The position numbers and the translations under genes are program-made. Under the pieces are notes generated by a model. The model did no database searches, was not told where the DNA came from, and saw only the letters and a list, made by a program, of their open reading frames with translations. A stretch of 64,000 bases of DNA from Parapedobacter indicus (GTDB lineage: Bacteria > Bacteroidota > Bacteroidia > Sphingobacteriales > Sphingobacteriaceae): assembly GCF_900113765.1 (NCBI RefSeq), contig NZ_FOQO01000002.1:496001-560000 (forward strand), written 5' to 3'. Positions 10,301-18,782 of the stretch are shown here, piece by piece; position 1 is the stretch's first letter; each line of letters begins with the position of its first letter.

Positions 10301-10376
10301 CCTTGCTTTTTTCGACAAAAGCCGGTGTCTGTTGCAATTCTTCCAAACCCTTCCAATATTTCTTGTTGCTATCCAT
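7362..10376 (-). CDS. actB: Alternative complex III subunit ActB, Tat-exported molybdopterin-fold/iron-sulfur fusion
   Basis: This 1004-residue protein combines two modules in one chain. Residues 1 to about 740 resemble a molybdopterin-oxidoreductase (MopB) fold, which in ACIII carries no molybdenum cofactor. The rest is a ferredoxin-like domain with cysteine clusters ACTGCGSCIVAC, CQHCEHAPCETVCP, CFGTRYCANNCP and MEKCSMC, plus LACSSAC, as expected for [3Fe-4S]/[4Fe-4S] centres. A twin-arginine motif TRTPRRDFLKALGFG lies at about residues 46-60, preceded by the long N-terminal extension usual for ActB. The protein should sit on the periplasmic face and carry electrons from ActC to the hemes. 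It is 44 bp after actA. Confidence 0.96.
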   Translation of the reverse strand: MDSNKKYWKGLEELQQTPAFVEKSKGEFSESIPVEDVLSEAGLSTRTPRRDFLKALGFGLGAVTLAACERTPAHKAIPYLIKPEEITPGVPNFYASSFKGQSVLVRTREGRPILLEANPSAVGLNCGTDASAQASILDLYDTSKLKAPKFKGADISWDELDTHVVTALDAAKAAGKQIRIVSSTINSPSTIAAIARFTEKYPTARLVEVEAVSYSGILKANQNSFGKSVVPYYRFDNADVIVSVAADFLGTWLSGEEHTQQYISNRDYKSLQKGKMSRHIQFEGGMSLTGTNADVRVAIKPSEEGPLLIALYNAITGSNLPGALSSNQKAQTALKLVAQELQQARGRAVVVAGSNEVAIQTLTNAINVALQSYGSTIDLDNPSYQYKGDDEAFASFLAEANRGDVDVAFFWESNPLYNYPNQEAVKAALSKIKFKLSFSDREDETASELDAIAPNHNFLESWGDAHPRGGYYTIVQPTINPVYNTRQVEHSLLLWAGEKTDYYTFVKNNWEQQLLVGSSKTWKDVLQTGFEYKGDQPATTYSFDFSTLGAVANTLASHSKALAKDVEVQLYQSIALKDGKQGNNAYLHELPDPVSKVTWDNYAALNPKFAESLGLGENSLVEVADDSGYKVTLPVLMQPGQAMGTVSIALGYGRTKVGKAGNNVGKNAYPFVKLVNGTLQFNTTAKLTKASGNYELAQTQTHHTIEGRNIIRETSFAKYKENPGHNAGSWTDSHKTYDLWNKYEQPGHKWVMAIDLNACTGCGSCIVACNVENNIPVVGRDEVRRRREMHWMRIDRYYAIEQGGESFTEEDEIRHLDDMENVSVVHQPMMCQHCEHAPCETVCPVLATVHSSEGLNHMAYNRCFGTRYCANNCPYKVRRFNWFNYWNDSRFDNYLNNEFTQLVLNPDVVSRSRGVMEKCSMCIQRIQAGKLKAKIEKRTLKDGDIKLACSSACSANAIIFGDANDPNSEVSKALKNERVYYVLEEINVQPGIGYMTKVRNTYEA

Positions 10377-10420
10377 TTAAGCTATATCTAAGTATTGCGT
10401 ATGTCTGTATAACGTATTTA

Positions 10421-11713
10421 TTAATAATGGCATTTACCACATTCCAGCCCACCCAACATGGCTGCCGTAACCTTCTCGCCTTTCTTCAGTTTTTCATGGG
10501 CAGCGATCAACTGGTCGTAATAGGCATTCCCTTCGTGGTTTACCTCTGTTTTTTTGTGGCAATCGATACACCAACTCATCGTAAGCGGCGAATATTGATA
10601 TACTTCTGCCATCGTCTCGATGGGTCCATGGCAGGTTTGGCACTCTACACCCGCCACTACCACGTGCTGCGAATGGTTGAAGTAAGCAAAATCCGGCAGG
10701 TTGTGGATACGTACCCATTCGATGGGGCGTTGGTTCGGGCCATATTCCATCGTTTCAGGGTCATAATCCAAGGCGCGATAAATCTTCGCGATTTCTGGCG
10801 ACAACTCGCCATCGTATTTATCGCTGGCCGTTATGGCCTTATGGCAATTCATACATACATTGGCCGAAGGTATTGAAGCATTTTTCGATTTAAAAGCTCC
10901 TCCGTGGCAATACTGGCATTCAATCTGGTTAACACCCGCATGCAACTGGTGAGAGAATTTAATAGGCTGTACCGGTTTATATCCTTCATGTACGCCTACA
11001 TTCCAAAGCGTCTTCCACCCCGCAGAGCCCAAGAAAACAGCAACCATCAGCACGGCAAAGAAAACCAACTTTTTGTTCTTCGCCAATTTCTTTAACTTAC
11101 CTAAGTAGTCTTTGCCAGGTGTCTCGGTAGCCTCAGGTTCCGGAATCAGTTCCTTATTGGTTGCTATGACACGTTCCAACGTCCGGATTACCCGATTCAG
11201 CACGAGAATTACCGCGAACGCCAGCACGATCACAGCCACCAACCCGATGATCATGAAGTTGTTTGCATCACCGCTAGCTGCAGCCGCTGCACCACCATTG
11301 CCACCGGTTGCTCCGCCGGCAGCGTCACCTGCGGCTTTCTTCTCCTCCTCTGATTTGATATAGGCTAAAATGCTTTTTATCTGGCCTTCCTGAAGCTGAG
11401 GAAAAGCCGTCATGGCAGCCGAAGGAAACTGAGCATCCAACTCCAAAGCTGCTGGATCACCCGAAGCAATCATCGCAGGCGCGTTATGAATCCATTTCAA
11501 CAACCAAGCCTCATCATGCCGCTCGCTTACCCCTGCCAATTCAGGCCCTAAGAATTTACCGAACACCTTGTGGCAAGAAGAACAATTTGCCTTAAAAATC
11601 GTCTCCCCTTCTTTCGCATCCTGAGCCTGCAACGAAGAAACCGCAAGCAGCAATACCAACGCAACGGATATTGGCCTGACAACTCTTCCAAAAACTAATG
11701 AGATATTTCTCAT
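10421..11713 (-). CDS. actA: Alternative complex III subunit ActA, multiheme c-type cytochrome fused to an N-terminal monoheme domain
   Basis: This 430-residue protein has six CxxCH motifs. One, CSSCH, is in an N-terminal cytochrome c domain at about residue 44. Five (CQYCH, CMNCH, CQTCH, CIDCH, CGKCH) are in the C-terminal half, the standard ActA pentaheme part. Two membrane helices lie between, after a Gly/Ala-rich linker. The fused N-terminal monoheme cytochrome is a known Bacteroidota variant. ATG at 11713 is preferred over an upstream TTG at 11731 because it gives a direct signal peptide ending in SSLQAQ. It is the first gene of the act-cox operon. Confidence 0.95.
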   Translation of the reverse strand: MRNISLVFGRVVRPISVALVLLLAVSSLQAQDAKEGETIFKANCSSCHKVFGKFLGPELAGVSERHDEAWLLKWIHNAPAMIASGDPAALELDAQFPSAAMTAFPQLQEGQIKSILAYIKSEEEKKAAGDAAGGATGGNGGAAAAASGDANNFMIIGLVAVIVLAFAVILVLNRVIRTLERVIATNKELIPEPEATETPGKDYLGKLKKLAKNKKLVFFAVLMVAVFLGSAGWKTLWNVGVHEGYKPVQPIKFSHQLHAGVNQIECQYCHGGAFKSKNASIPSANVCMNCHKAITASDKYDGELSPEIAKIYRALDYDPETMEYGPNQRPIEWVRIHNLPDFAYFNHSQHVVVAGVECQTCHGPIETMAEVYQYSPLTMSWCIDCHKKTEVNHEGNAYYDQLIAAHEKLKKGEKVTAAMLGGLECGKCHY

Positions 11714-12145
11714 ATTGAGCACTTTATACAAATTATGATAAACGTAAAAAATTGGGTCCTATGAATCAATGGAACTACACCCTCTTAATAATGCCACAAA
11801 AGTATAACTTATTGGCGTATCGGTGACAATTGGATGACTGAATTTAATAATTTATAACCGTTCTAAATTGAAAAAAAGCTGCGATTCTAGTACGTATAGC
11901 GTATTTTATGACAAATACCGATTGGTTAAGTTCTCTCAAATTGGATTTTAAAATTTTGTTTTTTGACATTTAATTTTTAAAATAGAATAGGCTGACAAGA
12001 AGTTTCCCTTCTCTGTCTGGTTTTAAGACCGGATTTTCTTACCCAAATCAATTCGTATGATTTTAAAGTTCTTTGCAAAACTTTTTTCAAGTTTTTGTGT
12101 ATAATTGGCATAGACCGGTTGCTGACAACCTGGGAGGAGACGACG
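11714..12145. other. Divergent intergenic region actA/msrB, AT-rich, no gene
   Basis: This stretch of about 430 bp separates two divergent genes and is strongly AT-rich between 11760 and 12110. I find no credible coding frame in it. It holds the candidate act promoter on the actA side. On the msrB side it has a TATAAT-like element at 12100-12105, a small hairpin GGTTG-CTGA-CAACC (12117-12130) and a strong Shine-Dalgarno sequence (12132-12139). Confidence 0.6.
11797..11829 (-). promoter_or_regulatory. Candidate promoter of the act-cox operon
   Basis: On the minus strand TACTTTTG (11804-11797) matches the Bacteroidota -7 consensus TAnnTTTG. A TTG at 11829-11827 lies 22 bases upstream, slightly longer than the usual 19-21. 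Transcription would start about 80 bases before actA. Sequence match only. Confidence 0.45.
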
Positions 12146-12589
12146 ATGATGGATACCATAAAATACAATGAATTGACATCTGAAGAAGCGTATGTGATCA
12201 TCCATAAGGGTACCGAAAGGCCTTTTACCGGAGCATTGCTAACGAATAAATCACAGGGTATTTATGTATGCAAACGGTGTGACACACCGCTTTTCCGTTC
12301 CGAAGACAAATTTGAATCTCATTGCGGTTGGCCGAGTTTTGACGATGAAATCAAAGGCGCTATCAGGCGTGTGCCAGATCCCGACGGGCGGCGTACGGAA
12401 ATCATTTGTGCCAATTGCAGCGGACACTTAGGGCATGTATTCCTTGGCGAGCGGTTTACCGCCAAAAACACACGTCATTGTGTCAATTCTCTTTCGTTGA
12501 AGTTTGTCCCAATGAAGACTCCCGAACAATCAGCTCGGAAGGCAACACCACCTGTTTCGTTTCCTTCCCGTGGCCGTCGAGCTGATTGA
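12146..12589 (+). CDS. msrB: Peptide-methionine (R)-S-oxide reductase MsrB
   Basis: This 147-residue protein reduces methionine R-sulfoxide in oxidised proteins. Two zinc-binding pairs are visible, CKRCD and CANCSGH, with HCGWPSF between them. The catalytic cysteine lies in RHCVNSLSLKF. There is no signal peptide, so it is cytoplasmic. The chosen ATG at 12146 has an unusually strong upstream GGGAGGAG; an ATG three bases on is equivalent, and the non-ATG start at 12095 is unlikely. The conserved domain ends near base 12512. The last 25 or so residues are read from DNA that also encodes the C-terminus of the convergent LacI gene, a 107-bp overlap. Confidence 0.93.
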   Translation: MMDTIKYNELTSEEAYVIIHKGTERPFTGALLTNKSQGIYVCKRCDTPLFRSEDKFESHCGWPSFDDEIKGAIRRVPDPDGRRTEIICANCSGHLGHVFLGERFTAKNTRHCVNSLSLKFVPMKTPEQSARKATPPVSFPSRGRRAD

Positions 12590-13502
12590 GCAAGGTGTTG
12601 ATCAACTGATCTGCAATGGCCTCTATAGGTTGAGACACCGCCGTAATGGTCGGCGTAAACAGCTTAAAAAGCGTGTGGTCATCGTAAGAAACAACAGCAG
12701 GCATGAGCAAATCACGCTGCTTAAGTGCTTTTAGCCCTGTGATAGCCAAGTAATTGGTAGCAAAAAAAATGGCATCGGGCTGCTGATCTTTCAAAAAAGC
12801 TCTCATGCCCTGAATTGCAGCCTGTTCGTCGTCTTCCATATTCACTTTTTTGACATAAGGCTGCAATTGATAGGTATCGATAGCCCGCATGTAACCGTTC
12901 ATACGATCCCGCATCTGAGTTTGTGAAGAATAGAGGGTAACCAGTGCAATCCGCTTATACCCTCGTTGAGCAAGGTGTGCTGTTGCGTCGTAGGCCCCCT
13001 TCACATTATCCGAAATCACATAATTTGCATTCAACCCTGGAATATACCGATCAAACAATACCAAAGGTAAGTGACTGTTGAGCAACGAATCAATGGTATC
13101 GCGCACGCCCTCTGAAGGTGTAATAATATATCCATCAACATGGCGATCGCGGAACAGTTCAATCAGCTCGACGGTTTTTTCCGGCTGATTGTCGGTGCTG
13201 CAATATAAAATCCGATAGCCTTTGCTATATGCCTTCGCTTCAATCAGCCGGGCGATGTTAGCGAAAAATGGATTCGAAATATCTTCAATAACCAACCCGA
13301 TAATCTTGGTTTTCCCGGTTCGTAAGCTCTTTGCTAACTCGTTGGGCTTATACCCTACCTTTTTCACATAATCCAGTACACGCTTAGTCAGCCCGTCGCT
13401 GATCCGCTTTTCCTTGGCTTTGCCGTTGAGGATGAAGGATACGGTTGTAACCGATACACCCAAATCCCTTGCAATGTCACTGATGAGTATCTTTTTTTTC
13501 AT
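12483..13502 (-). CDS. LacI/PurR-family transcriptional regulator
   Basis: This 339-residue protein starts with a LacI-type helix-turn-helix and hinge (ISDIARDLGVSVTTVSFILNG; YVKKVGYKPNELAKSLRTGK). A periplasmic-binding-protein-like ligand domain follows (IIGLVIEDISNPFFANIAR). The ligand is probably a sugar, but the sequence does not name it. It is divergent from the GH92 alpha-mannosidase gene across 180 bp, so it is the likely local regulator of that gene and of itself. Its 3' end overlaps msrB tail to tail by 107 bp. Confidence 0.93.
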   Translation of the reverse strand: MKKKILISDIARDLGVSVTTVSFILNGKAKEKRISDGLTKRVLDYVKKVGYKPNELAKSLRTGKTKIIGLVIEDISNPFFANIARLIEAKAYSKGYRILYCSTDNQPEKTVELIELFRDRHVDGYIITPSEGVRDTIDSLLNSHLPLVLFDRYIPGLNANYVISDNVKGAYDATAHLAQRGYKRIALVTLYSSQTQMRDRMNGYMRAIDTYQLQPYVKKVNMEDDEQAAIQGMRAFLKDQQPDAIFFATNYLAITGLKALKQRDLLMPAVVSYDDHTLFKLFTPTITAVSQPIEAIADQLINTLLNQLDGHGKETKQVVLPSELIVRESSLGQTSTKEN

Positions 13503-13599
13503 AATTAGTTTTGGCCATTAGCTATCGGTTTTTGACTATTAGCTAGTAGCTCTCCGACCTTAAATTTTAGCAAAAGCAGCTTTATGTTTAGCACAGCGA

Positions 13600-13607
13600 C
13601 AAACGTA
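13600..13607 (-). promoter_or_regulatory. Candidate -7 element for the LacI-family gene
   Basis: TACGTTTG on the minus strand matches TAnnTTTG. The -33 position is T-rich (TTT/TTC) rather than a clean TTG. The leader would be about 90 bases. The element lies just outside the divergent GH92 promoter, so one regulator could act on both. Confidence 0.4.
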
Positions 13608-13616
13608 GGGATTTTT

Positions 13617-13647
13617 TTGGTGAAGCTGAAATAATAAATTAGCTTTA
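13617..13647 (+). promoter_or_regulatory. Candidate promoter of the GH92 gene
   Basis: TTG (13617-13619), 20 bases, then TAGCTTTA (13640-13647) matches seven of eight positions of the Bacteroidota promoter when scored against TTG-N20-TAnnTTTG. Transcription would begin about 30 bases before the ATG at 13683. Confidence 0.45.
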
Positions 13648-13682
13648 CTGCAAATTACACGAATAACTCTAATAAATTAATC

Positions 13683-15923
13683 ATGCTAATGCGTTTAAGC
13701 ACTTTGGCCGTTCTACTCGGTTTCACCTTGTCCGTACAGGCTCAAGATTCGCTAATTTCCTATGTAGATCCGTTCATTGGTACGGGTGGTCACGGCCATA
13801 CTTTCCCCGGTGCCACCGTCCCTTTCGGCATGGTACAGCTCAGCCCTGACAATGGCCGCGCAGGCTGGGATTGGTGCAGCGGCTATCACTACAGCGATAG
13901 CCTTATTGTCGGATTCAGCCATATGCATTTAAGCGGCACCGGCATCGGTGACTGGCTGGACATTTCCGTATTGCCCTTGACTGCACCGCTTGATGACACG
14001 GTACAGCGATTGACGATGCGCTTCAGCCACGACAACGAACAGGCTGCTCCCGGTTACTACCAGGTCCTGCTGAGTAATGGTGTCAATGCGGAACTGACGA
14101 CCACTGAGCGATGCGGCTACCACCGGTATACCTATCCGCAGGGAAGTACACCCATCATCCGCTTTGACCTCGCTTTTCATGTCAATTGGGATAATCCTAC
14201 CGAAACACACGTCAGCATACTGAATGACAGTACGCTGGTTGGATACCGGTATTCTACCGGATGGGCCAAGGTACAAAAGGTGTATTTTGCAGCCCGCACC
14301 TCTGCGCCCATTGTGCGAAGCATTCTCAACGACGGTCAGTCGGCCTCCGATATGAGCGATATGGTAGAAACCTACGACAAAGGGAAGGGGGCGTCTGTCC
14401 AGCTTTTCTTTGACGGTAATACCCACCGAACAATTGAAATGAAGGTCGCTTTATCCATGACCAGCTATGATAAAGCAGTGAACGCGTTACGTGAGATTCC
14501 TTCGTGGAATTTCAGGGACGTCCGGAAAGCGGCCGAAGACAAATGGGAAAAAGAATTGCAAAAGATTAAAATCACCACGGCGGATAATCGCTTAAAACGC
14601 GTCTTTTACACCGCATTGTATCACACGGCCATAGCCCCTACCCTTTATTCAGATGCCGATGGCACCTACCAAAATGCTAACGGTGAGCTACGAACCATGC
14701 CCAACGGCGCTAACCGGTACACCCTCTTTTCCCTTTGGGACACCTTCCGGGCACTTAACCCCCTTTTTACGCTTACTCAACCTCAGCGTTATACGGATAT
14801 GCTCAATAGCCTGTTGGCCTTCCATGATGAAAATGGATTGCTTCCTGTCTGGGATTTAAGTACCTGGGAAACCAACACCATGACCGGATACCACGCCATT
14901 CCTGTATTGGCCGATGCTATCTTAAAAGATTGGCCAGGCTTAAACGCTGAACGAGCATACGAAGCCATGCTCCACAGTGCGTATCAAGACATCCGGGGCG
15001 TACCTGACTACATCGAATACGGTTATCTACCCCAAGATAAGGCTGGAGGTAGCGTTACGGTTACATTGGAATATGCATTTGACGATTGGTGCATCGCTCA
15101 AGTAGCTAAGAAACTGGGTAAAACAGCCGACTACGCCACGTTTATGAACCGGGCAAAATCGTATACCCATCTGTTTGACAGCCAAACCGGCTTCATGCGC
15201 GCCAAAACGAGCGAGGGGCATTTTGTCGAACCCTTCGATCCCTTTTGGTCCGAACACGATTTTGACAAGAGTCAATACATTGAAGGAAACGCCTGGCAGC
15301 ATTCATTTTTCGTGCCCCATGATGTGCATGGACTTGTACATCTATACGGCGGCAATGAAGGCTTGAGCAGCAAGCTCGACGAACTTTTCGCGGCGCCGTC
15401 GGAGATGCATGGCGAAAACATTTCGCCGGATGCAAGCGGATTTATCGGCCAGTACGCACATGGCAATGAGCCAAGTCACCACATTGCCTACCTATACAGC
15501 TACATCGGCGAAGCCTGGAAAACCCAAGAGCGGATCCGTCAAATCGTGGATTCCATGTACCACGATCGGCCAGATGGTTATGCAGGCAATGAAGATGCCG
15601 GACAAATGAGCGCCTGGGCCGTATGGAGCATTGCCGGGCTTTATCCGGCTAATCCGGCAAGCGGCGAATATGTCTTTGGAAGTCCTTGTGCCGATGAGGT
15701 TATATTCGCTTTACCGAATGACAAGTCTTTTACGATCCGCACACTCGATAAGGACGCTAAAAACGGATACATCCAGTCGGTCACGTTAAACGGGGAGCCT
15801 TATGAAAAGACTTATATCCGCCATGAAGACGTACTCAACGGTGGGAAACTGGTATTCAAAATGGGACCTAAACCTGGTAAACGCTATGGCCGGAAACCAG
15901 AATCTTGGCCAGGAGGAAACTAG
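13683..15923 (+). CDS. GH92 family alpha-mannosidase, secreted
   Basis: This 746-residue glycosidase has an N-terminal signal peptide (cleavage near VQAQD). Family signatures run the length of the protein: YVDPFIGTGGHGHTFPGA, FSHMHLSGTG, YIEGNAWQHSFFVPHD, GNEPSHHIAYLY and GYAGNEDAGQMSAWAVWS, the last holding the acidic catalytic and calcium-site region. GH92 enzymes are calcium-dependent exo-alpha-mannosidases that trim mannose from N-glycans or yeast mannan. The linkage (1,2, 1,3, 1,4 or 1,6) cannot be told from sequence alone. It is a single gene facing away from a LacI-type regulator and ends before a bidirectional terminator shared with pnp. Confidence 0.95.
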   Translation: MLMRLSTLAVLLGFTLSVQAQDSLISYVDPFIGTGGHGHTFPGATVPFGMVQLSPDNGRAGWDWCSGYHYSDSLIVGFSHMHLSGTGIGDWLDISVLPLTAPLDDTVQRLTMRFSHDNEQAAPGYYQVLLSNGVNAELTTTERCGYHRYTYPQGSTPIIRFDLAFHVNWDNPTETHVSILNDSTLVGYRYSTGWAKVQKVYFAARTSAPIVRSILNDGQSASDMSDMVETYDKGKGASVQLFFDGNTHRTIEMKVALSMTSYDKAVNALREIPSWNFRDVRKAAEDKWEKELQKIKITTADNRLKRVFYTALYHTAIAPTLYSDADGTYQNANGELRTMPNGANRYTLFSLWDTFRALNPLFTLTQPQRYTDMLNSLLAFHDENGLLPVWDLSTWETNTMTGYHAIPVLADAILKDWPGLNAERAYEAMLHSAYQDIRGVPDYIEYGYLPQDKAGGSVTVTLEYAFDDWCIAQVAKKLGKTADYATFMNRAKSYTHLFDSQTGFMRAKTSEGHFVEPFDPFWSEHDFDKSQYIEGNAWQHSFFVPHDVHGLVHLYGGNEGLSSKLDELFAAPSEMHGENISPDASGFIGQYAHGNEPSHHIAYLYSYIGEAWKTQERIRQIVDSMYHDRPDGYAGNEDAGQMSAWAVWSIAGLYPANPASGEYVFGSPCADEVIFALPNDKSFTIRTLDKDAKNGYIQSVTLNGEPYEKTYIRHEDVLNGGKLVFKMGPKPGKRYGRKPESWPGGN

Positions 15924-15980
15924 GGAACATGAAAAGTAAGGAACTACGGGTGCCTCTCGATTATTGGCTTACTTTTTATA

Positions 15981-16016
15981 AAAAAAGCCGGGCTCGCTAT
16001 TGAGCCCGGCTTTTTA
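15981..16016. terminator. Bidirectional intrinsic terminator between GH92 gene and pnp
   Basis: A 9-bp GC-rich stem (GCCGGGCTC at 15987-15995 paired with GAGCCCGGC at 16002-16010) and a 6-base loop are flanked by a run of A on the left and T on the right. It can therefore stop transcription from both convergent genes. Confidence 0.92.
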
Positions 16017-16034
16017 CTTTTTACTTTTACTTTC

Positions 16035-18200
16035 TTACGCTTCCTTCTTTTCCGGTTTCGGAAGCAGCACTTTGCGTGAAAGTTTCAGCTTCCCCTGCTT
16101 ATCTATATCCAGCAATTTCACCTTCACAATGTCGCCTACGTTGAAGATACCATCCATCGTTTCGAACCGTTTCCAGTCAATTTCAGAGATATGAAGCAAT
16201 CCATCTTTGCCAGGGATGATTTCGATGAATGCACCAAATGGCATAATCGATTTCACCTTACCTTCGTAGACCTCACCCACCTCCGGTTTAGCAGCAATGG
16301 CTTTGATACGCCGGACGGCATCGTCAATTGAAGCCTTGTTTTCGGCAAACACCTGTACGACGCCTTTGTTATCTACTTCATCGATTGCGATGGTAGCTCC
16401 GGTTTCACGCTGCATCTCCTGAATGATTTTTCCACCCGGTCCGATCACCGCACCGATAAATTCCTTGTCAATCGTAAAGCTCACAATACGCGGCGCATGA
16501 GGTTTATAATCAACTCGCGGTTCAGCGATGGTTTTCTTCATCTCATTCAGGATATGCAAACGGGCTTCTTTTGCCTGTTCCAGTGCCTGTGTGAGTACTT
16601 CCCATTTCAACCCGTTTATCTTAAGGTCCATCTGGCAACCAACAATTCCTTTTTCCGTTCCCGTCACCTTAAAGTCCATATCACCAAGATGGTCTTCATC
16701 TCCTAGGATATCGCTAAGAATGGCGTACTTTTCAGTTTTTTCATCCGTAATCAACCCCATGGCGATACCGGATACCGGGGCTTTGATTTTTACGCCGGCA
16801 TCCATCAGGGCCAATGCACCGGCACATACCGTCGCCATAGATGACGATCCGTTCGATTCCAGAATATCGGAAACAACGCGGATGGTATAGGGATTTTCAT
16901 CTCCGGTGGGCAGCACTTGTTTTAATGAACGCATAGCCAGATTACCATGTCCCACCTCGCGGCGTCCCGGACCTCTGTTAGGTCGTACTTCGCCTGTGGA
17001 GAACGCAGGGAAATTATAATGAAGAATAAACTTATTATAACCATGAATAAATGCGCCGTCGATCATCTGTTCGTCGTCTTTCGCGCCTAACGTAACCGAG
17101 GTGAGCGACTGCGTTTCGCCGCGCGTAAATACGGCAGAGCCATGAGCCGCAGGCAGGTAATCCACCTCACTCCATATGGGGCGCACGGTGCGTACATCCC
17201 GCCCGTCCAACCGGATCCCCTCGTCCAGTATCAAGTTACGCACCGCCTCGTACTGCACATCGTGGTAGTATTTTTTAATCAGGAAGGCCGTATCGTCGTC
17301 AATTTCCTCCTCGCCAAACGTCGTCTCAACAAACGTGGCGCCGATCTGTTTAAATTGCTCGCTGCGTTCGTGCTTTGCTGAGGCCGATTTAGCCACCGCA
17401 TACACCTGGTCATAGGTAGCCGCAAAAATCCGGTCGCGCAGCTCGGGATTGCCCGGTTCGTGGTTATATTCGCGTTTGGCTGTTTTACCCACCAATTGTG
17501 CCAGCTCAACTTGGGCCTGCACTTGCTTTTTGATGGACTGGTGCGCAAACTCAATTGCCTCTACCATTTCCGCTTCCGAAATTTCCTTTGCTTCTCCTTC
17601 TACCATGACAATGTCGTTCGCCGAACCTGCGACGATAAATTCCAGGGTAGCCCGCTCCAACTCACTCAATAAGGGATTGATCACCAATTGCCCGTCGATT
17701 TTCGCCACTCGTACTTCTGAAATCGGGCCGTTAAAAGGAATATCTGATACAGCAATAGCCGCAGATGCAGCCAAACCAGCCAATGCGTCGGGCATGATGT
17801 CCTTGTCGGCCGATATCAATGAGATCATTACCTGCGTATCCGCATGATAGTCATCGGGAAATAAAGGACGCAATGCACGGTCTACCAAACGTGAAATAAG
17901 TATTTCGTAATCTGAAAGGCGCGCTTCCCGCCGCAAAAACCCACCTGGTATACGCCCCGCAGCGGCATATTTCTCCTGATAGTCGACCGATAACGGCAAA
18001 AAATCCGTTCCGGGCTTAGCTTCCTGGGCGGAAACCACTGTGGCGAGCAGCATCGTATTTCCCTGCTTCACCACCACCGAACCATCCGCCTGTTTGGCCA
18101 ATTTTCCGGTAGAAACCTCGATCTGGCGACCTGCGCCCATATCGATTGTTGTTTTAATTTCGTTGTAACTCATCTGTTGTTTCATTCGGTGTGCTGTCAT
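16035..18200 (-). CDS. pnp: Polyribonucleotide nucleotidyltransferase (PNPase)
   Basis: This 721-residue phosphorolytic 3'-5' exoribonuclease has two RNase PH domains (about 15-240 and 330-560), a KH domain with [17 protein letters not shown] near residue 590, and a C-terminal S1 domain ([20 protein letters not shown]). The core sequence [21 protein letters not shown] matches the family. ATG at 18200 is the longest start; an internal ATG ten codons in, giving [10 protein letters not shown], may be the true one. It lies downstream of rpsO in the same direction, the order also found in enterobacteria. Here, however, a terminator and a separate promoter lie between the two. Confidence 0.97.
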   Translation of the reverse strand: MTAHRMKQQMSYNEIKTTIDMGAGRQIEVSTGKLAKQADGSVVVKQGNTMLLATVVSAQEAKPGTDFLPLSVDYQEKYAAAGRIPGGFLRREARLSDYEILISRLVDRALRPLFPDDYHADTQVMISLISADKDIMPDALAGLAASAAIAVSDIPFNGPISEVRVAKIDGQLVINPLLSELERATLEFIVAGSANDIVMVEGEAKEISEAEMVEAIEFAHQSIKKQVQAQVELAQLVGKTAKREYNHEPGNPELRDRIFAATYDQVYAVAKSASAKHERSEQFKQIGATFVETTFGEEEIDDDTAFLIKKYYHDVQYEAVRNLILDEGIRLDGRDVRTVRPIWSEVDYLPAAHGSAVFTRGETQSLTSVTLGAKDDEQMIDGAFIHGYNKFILHYNFPAFSTGEVRPNRGPGRREVGHGNLAMRSLKQVLPTGDENPYTIRVVSDILESNGSSSMATVCAGALALMDAGVKIKAPVSGIAMGLITDEKTEKYAILSDILGDEDHLGDMDFKVTGTEKGIVGCQMDLKINGLKWEVLTQALEQAKEARLHILNEMKKTIAEPRVDYKPHAPRIVSFTIDKEFIGAVIGPGGKIIQEMQRETGATIAIDEVDNKGVVQVFAENKASIDDAVRRIKAIAAKPEVGEVYEGKVKSIMPFGAFIEIIPGKDGLLHISEIDWKRFETMDGIFNVGDIVKVKLLDIDKQGKLKLSRKVLLPKPEKKEA

Positions 18201-18243
18201 CTTTAAAACACACCCATTTTATATTAACTTTTTTAATTTGGCA

Positions 18244-18274
18244 CAAAATTAGATAAACGCCGCAGCATATGCAA
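18244..18274 (-). promoter_or_regulatory. Promoter of pnp
   Basis: On the minus strand TTG (18274-18272), 20 bases, then TAATTTTG (18251-18244) is a full match to the Bacteroidota housekeeping promoter. The leader to the ATG at 18200 would be about 37 bases. Confidence 0.65.
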
Positions 18275-18339
18275 GTTTCTACTGCTGCTATTAACCGGCG
18301 CTTATCGGGCGCCCACCTACCTTTGAAACACAAATTTAT

Positions 18340-18388
18340 CAGGTGAGCATAATAAATACAAAAGCCACCCGTCTATTGGCGGATGGCT
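18340..18388 (-). terminator. Intrinsic terminator after rpsO
   Basis: On the minus strand AGCCATCCG (18388-18380) can pair with CGGGTGGCT (18371-18363) with one mismatch and an 8-base loop. TTTTGTATTTATT follows. It separates rpsO from pnp. Confidence 0.65.
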
Positions 18389-18411
18389 CCCTTGAAAATT
18401 TTACCTGAAAG

Positions 18412-18690
18412 CTATTTTATGATATCACGCAAGCCCAAAGCCTTGATGATGCCACGGTAGCGTTCGATGTCCTTGTTGTAAAGGTATTTCAACAGCGAAC
18501 GGCGTTTACCGACTAGCTTCTGCAAAGAACGTTGCGTAGCAAAGTCTTTCCTGTTTGATTTCAAATGCTCTGTCAAATGAGCAATTCGTTTGGTGAACAA
18601 AGCCACCTGTCCTTCGGCAGAACCTGTATTGGTTGCCCCTCCGGCAAACTCAGCGAAAATATCCGCTTTGTACTCTTTACTTAAATACAT
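18412..18690 (-). CDS. rpsO: Small ribosomal subunit protein uS15
   Basis: This 92-residue basic protein matches S15 over its full length, including TGSAEGQVALFTKRIAHLTEHLK and the C-terminal RRSLLKYLYNKDIERY. S15 binds the central domain of 16S rRNA early in 30S assembly. The conserved core and normal family length (about 89 residues) leave little doubt. It has its own promoter and terminator and lies upstream of pnp. Confidence 0.97.
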   Translation of the reverse strand: MYLSKEYKADIFAEFAGGATNTGSAEGQVALFTKRIAHLTEHLKSNRKDFATQRSLQKLVGKRRSLLKYLYNKDIERYRGIIKALGLRDIIK

Positions 18691-18738
18691 TACTTGAATA
18701 ATATTGAAGCGTTAAAAACTTAATGAATAAATCGGCGG

Positions 18739-18769
18739 CAAAGATATAGAATTTTTTTGAAGTATGAAA
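18739..18769 (-). promoter_or_regulatory. Promoter of rpsO
   Basis: TATCTTTG on the minus strand (18746-18739) matches TAnnTTTG exactly. TTT rather than TTG lies 20 bases upstream. The leader of about 45 bases could hold S15 autoregulation, but I see no clear structure. Confidence 0.5.
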
Positions 18770-18782
18770 TATCAGGTCGCGT

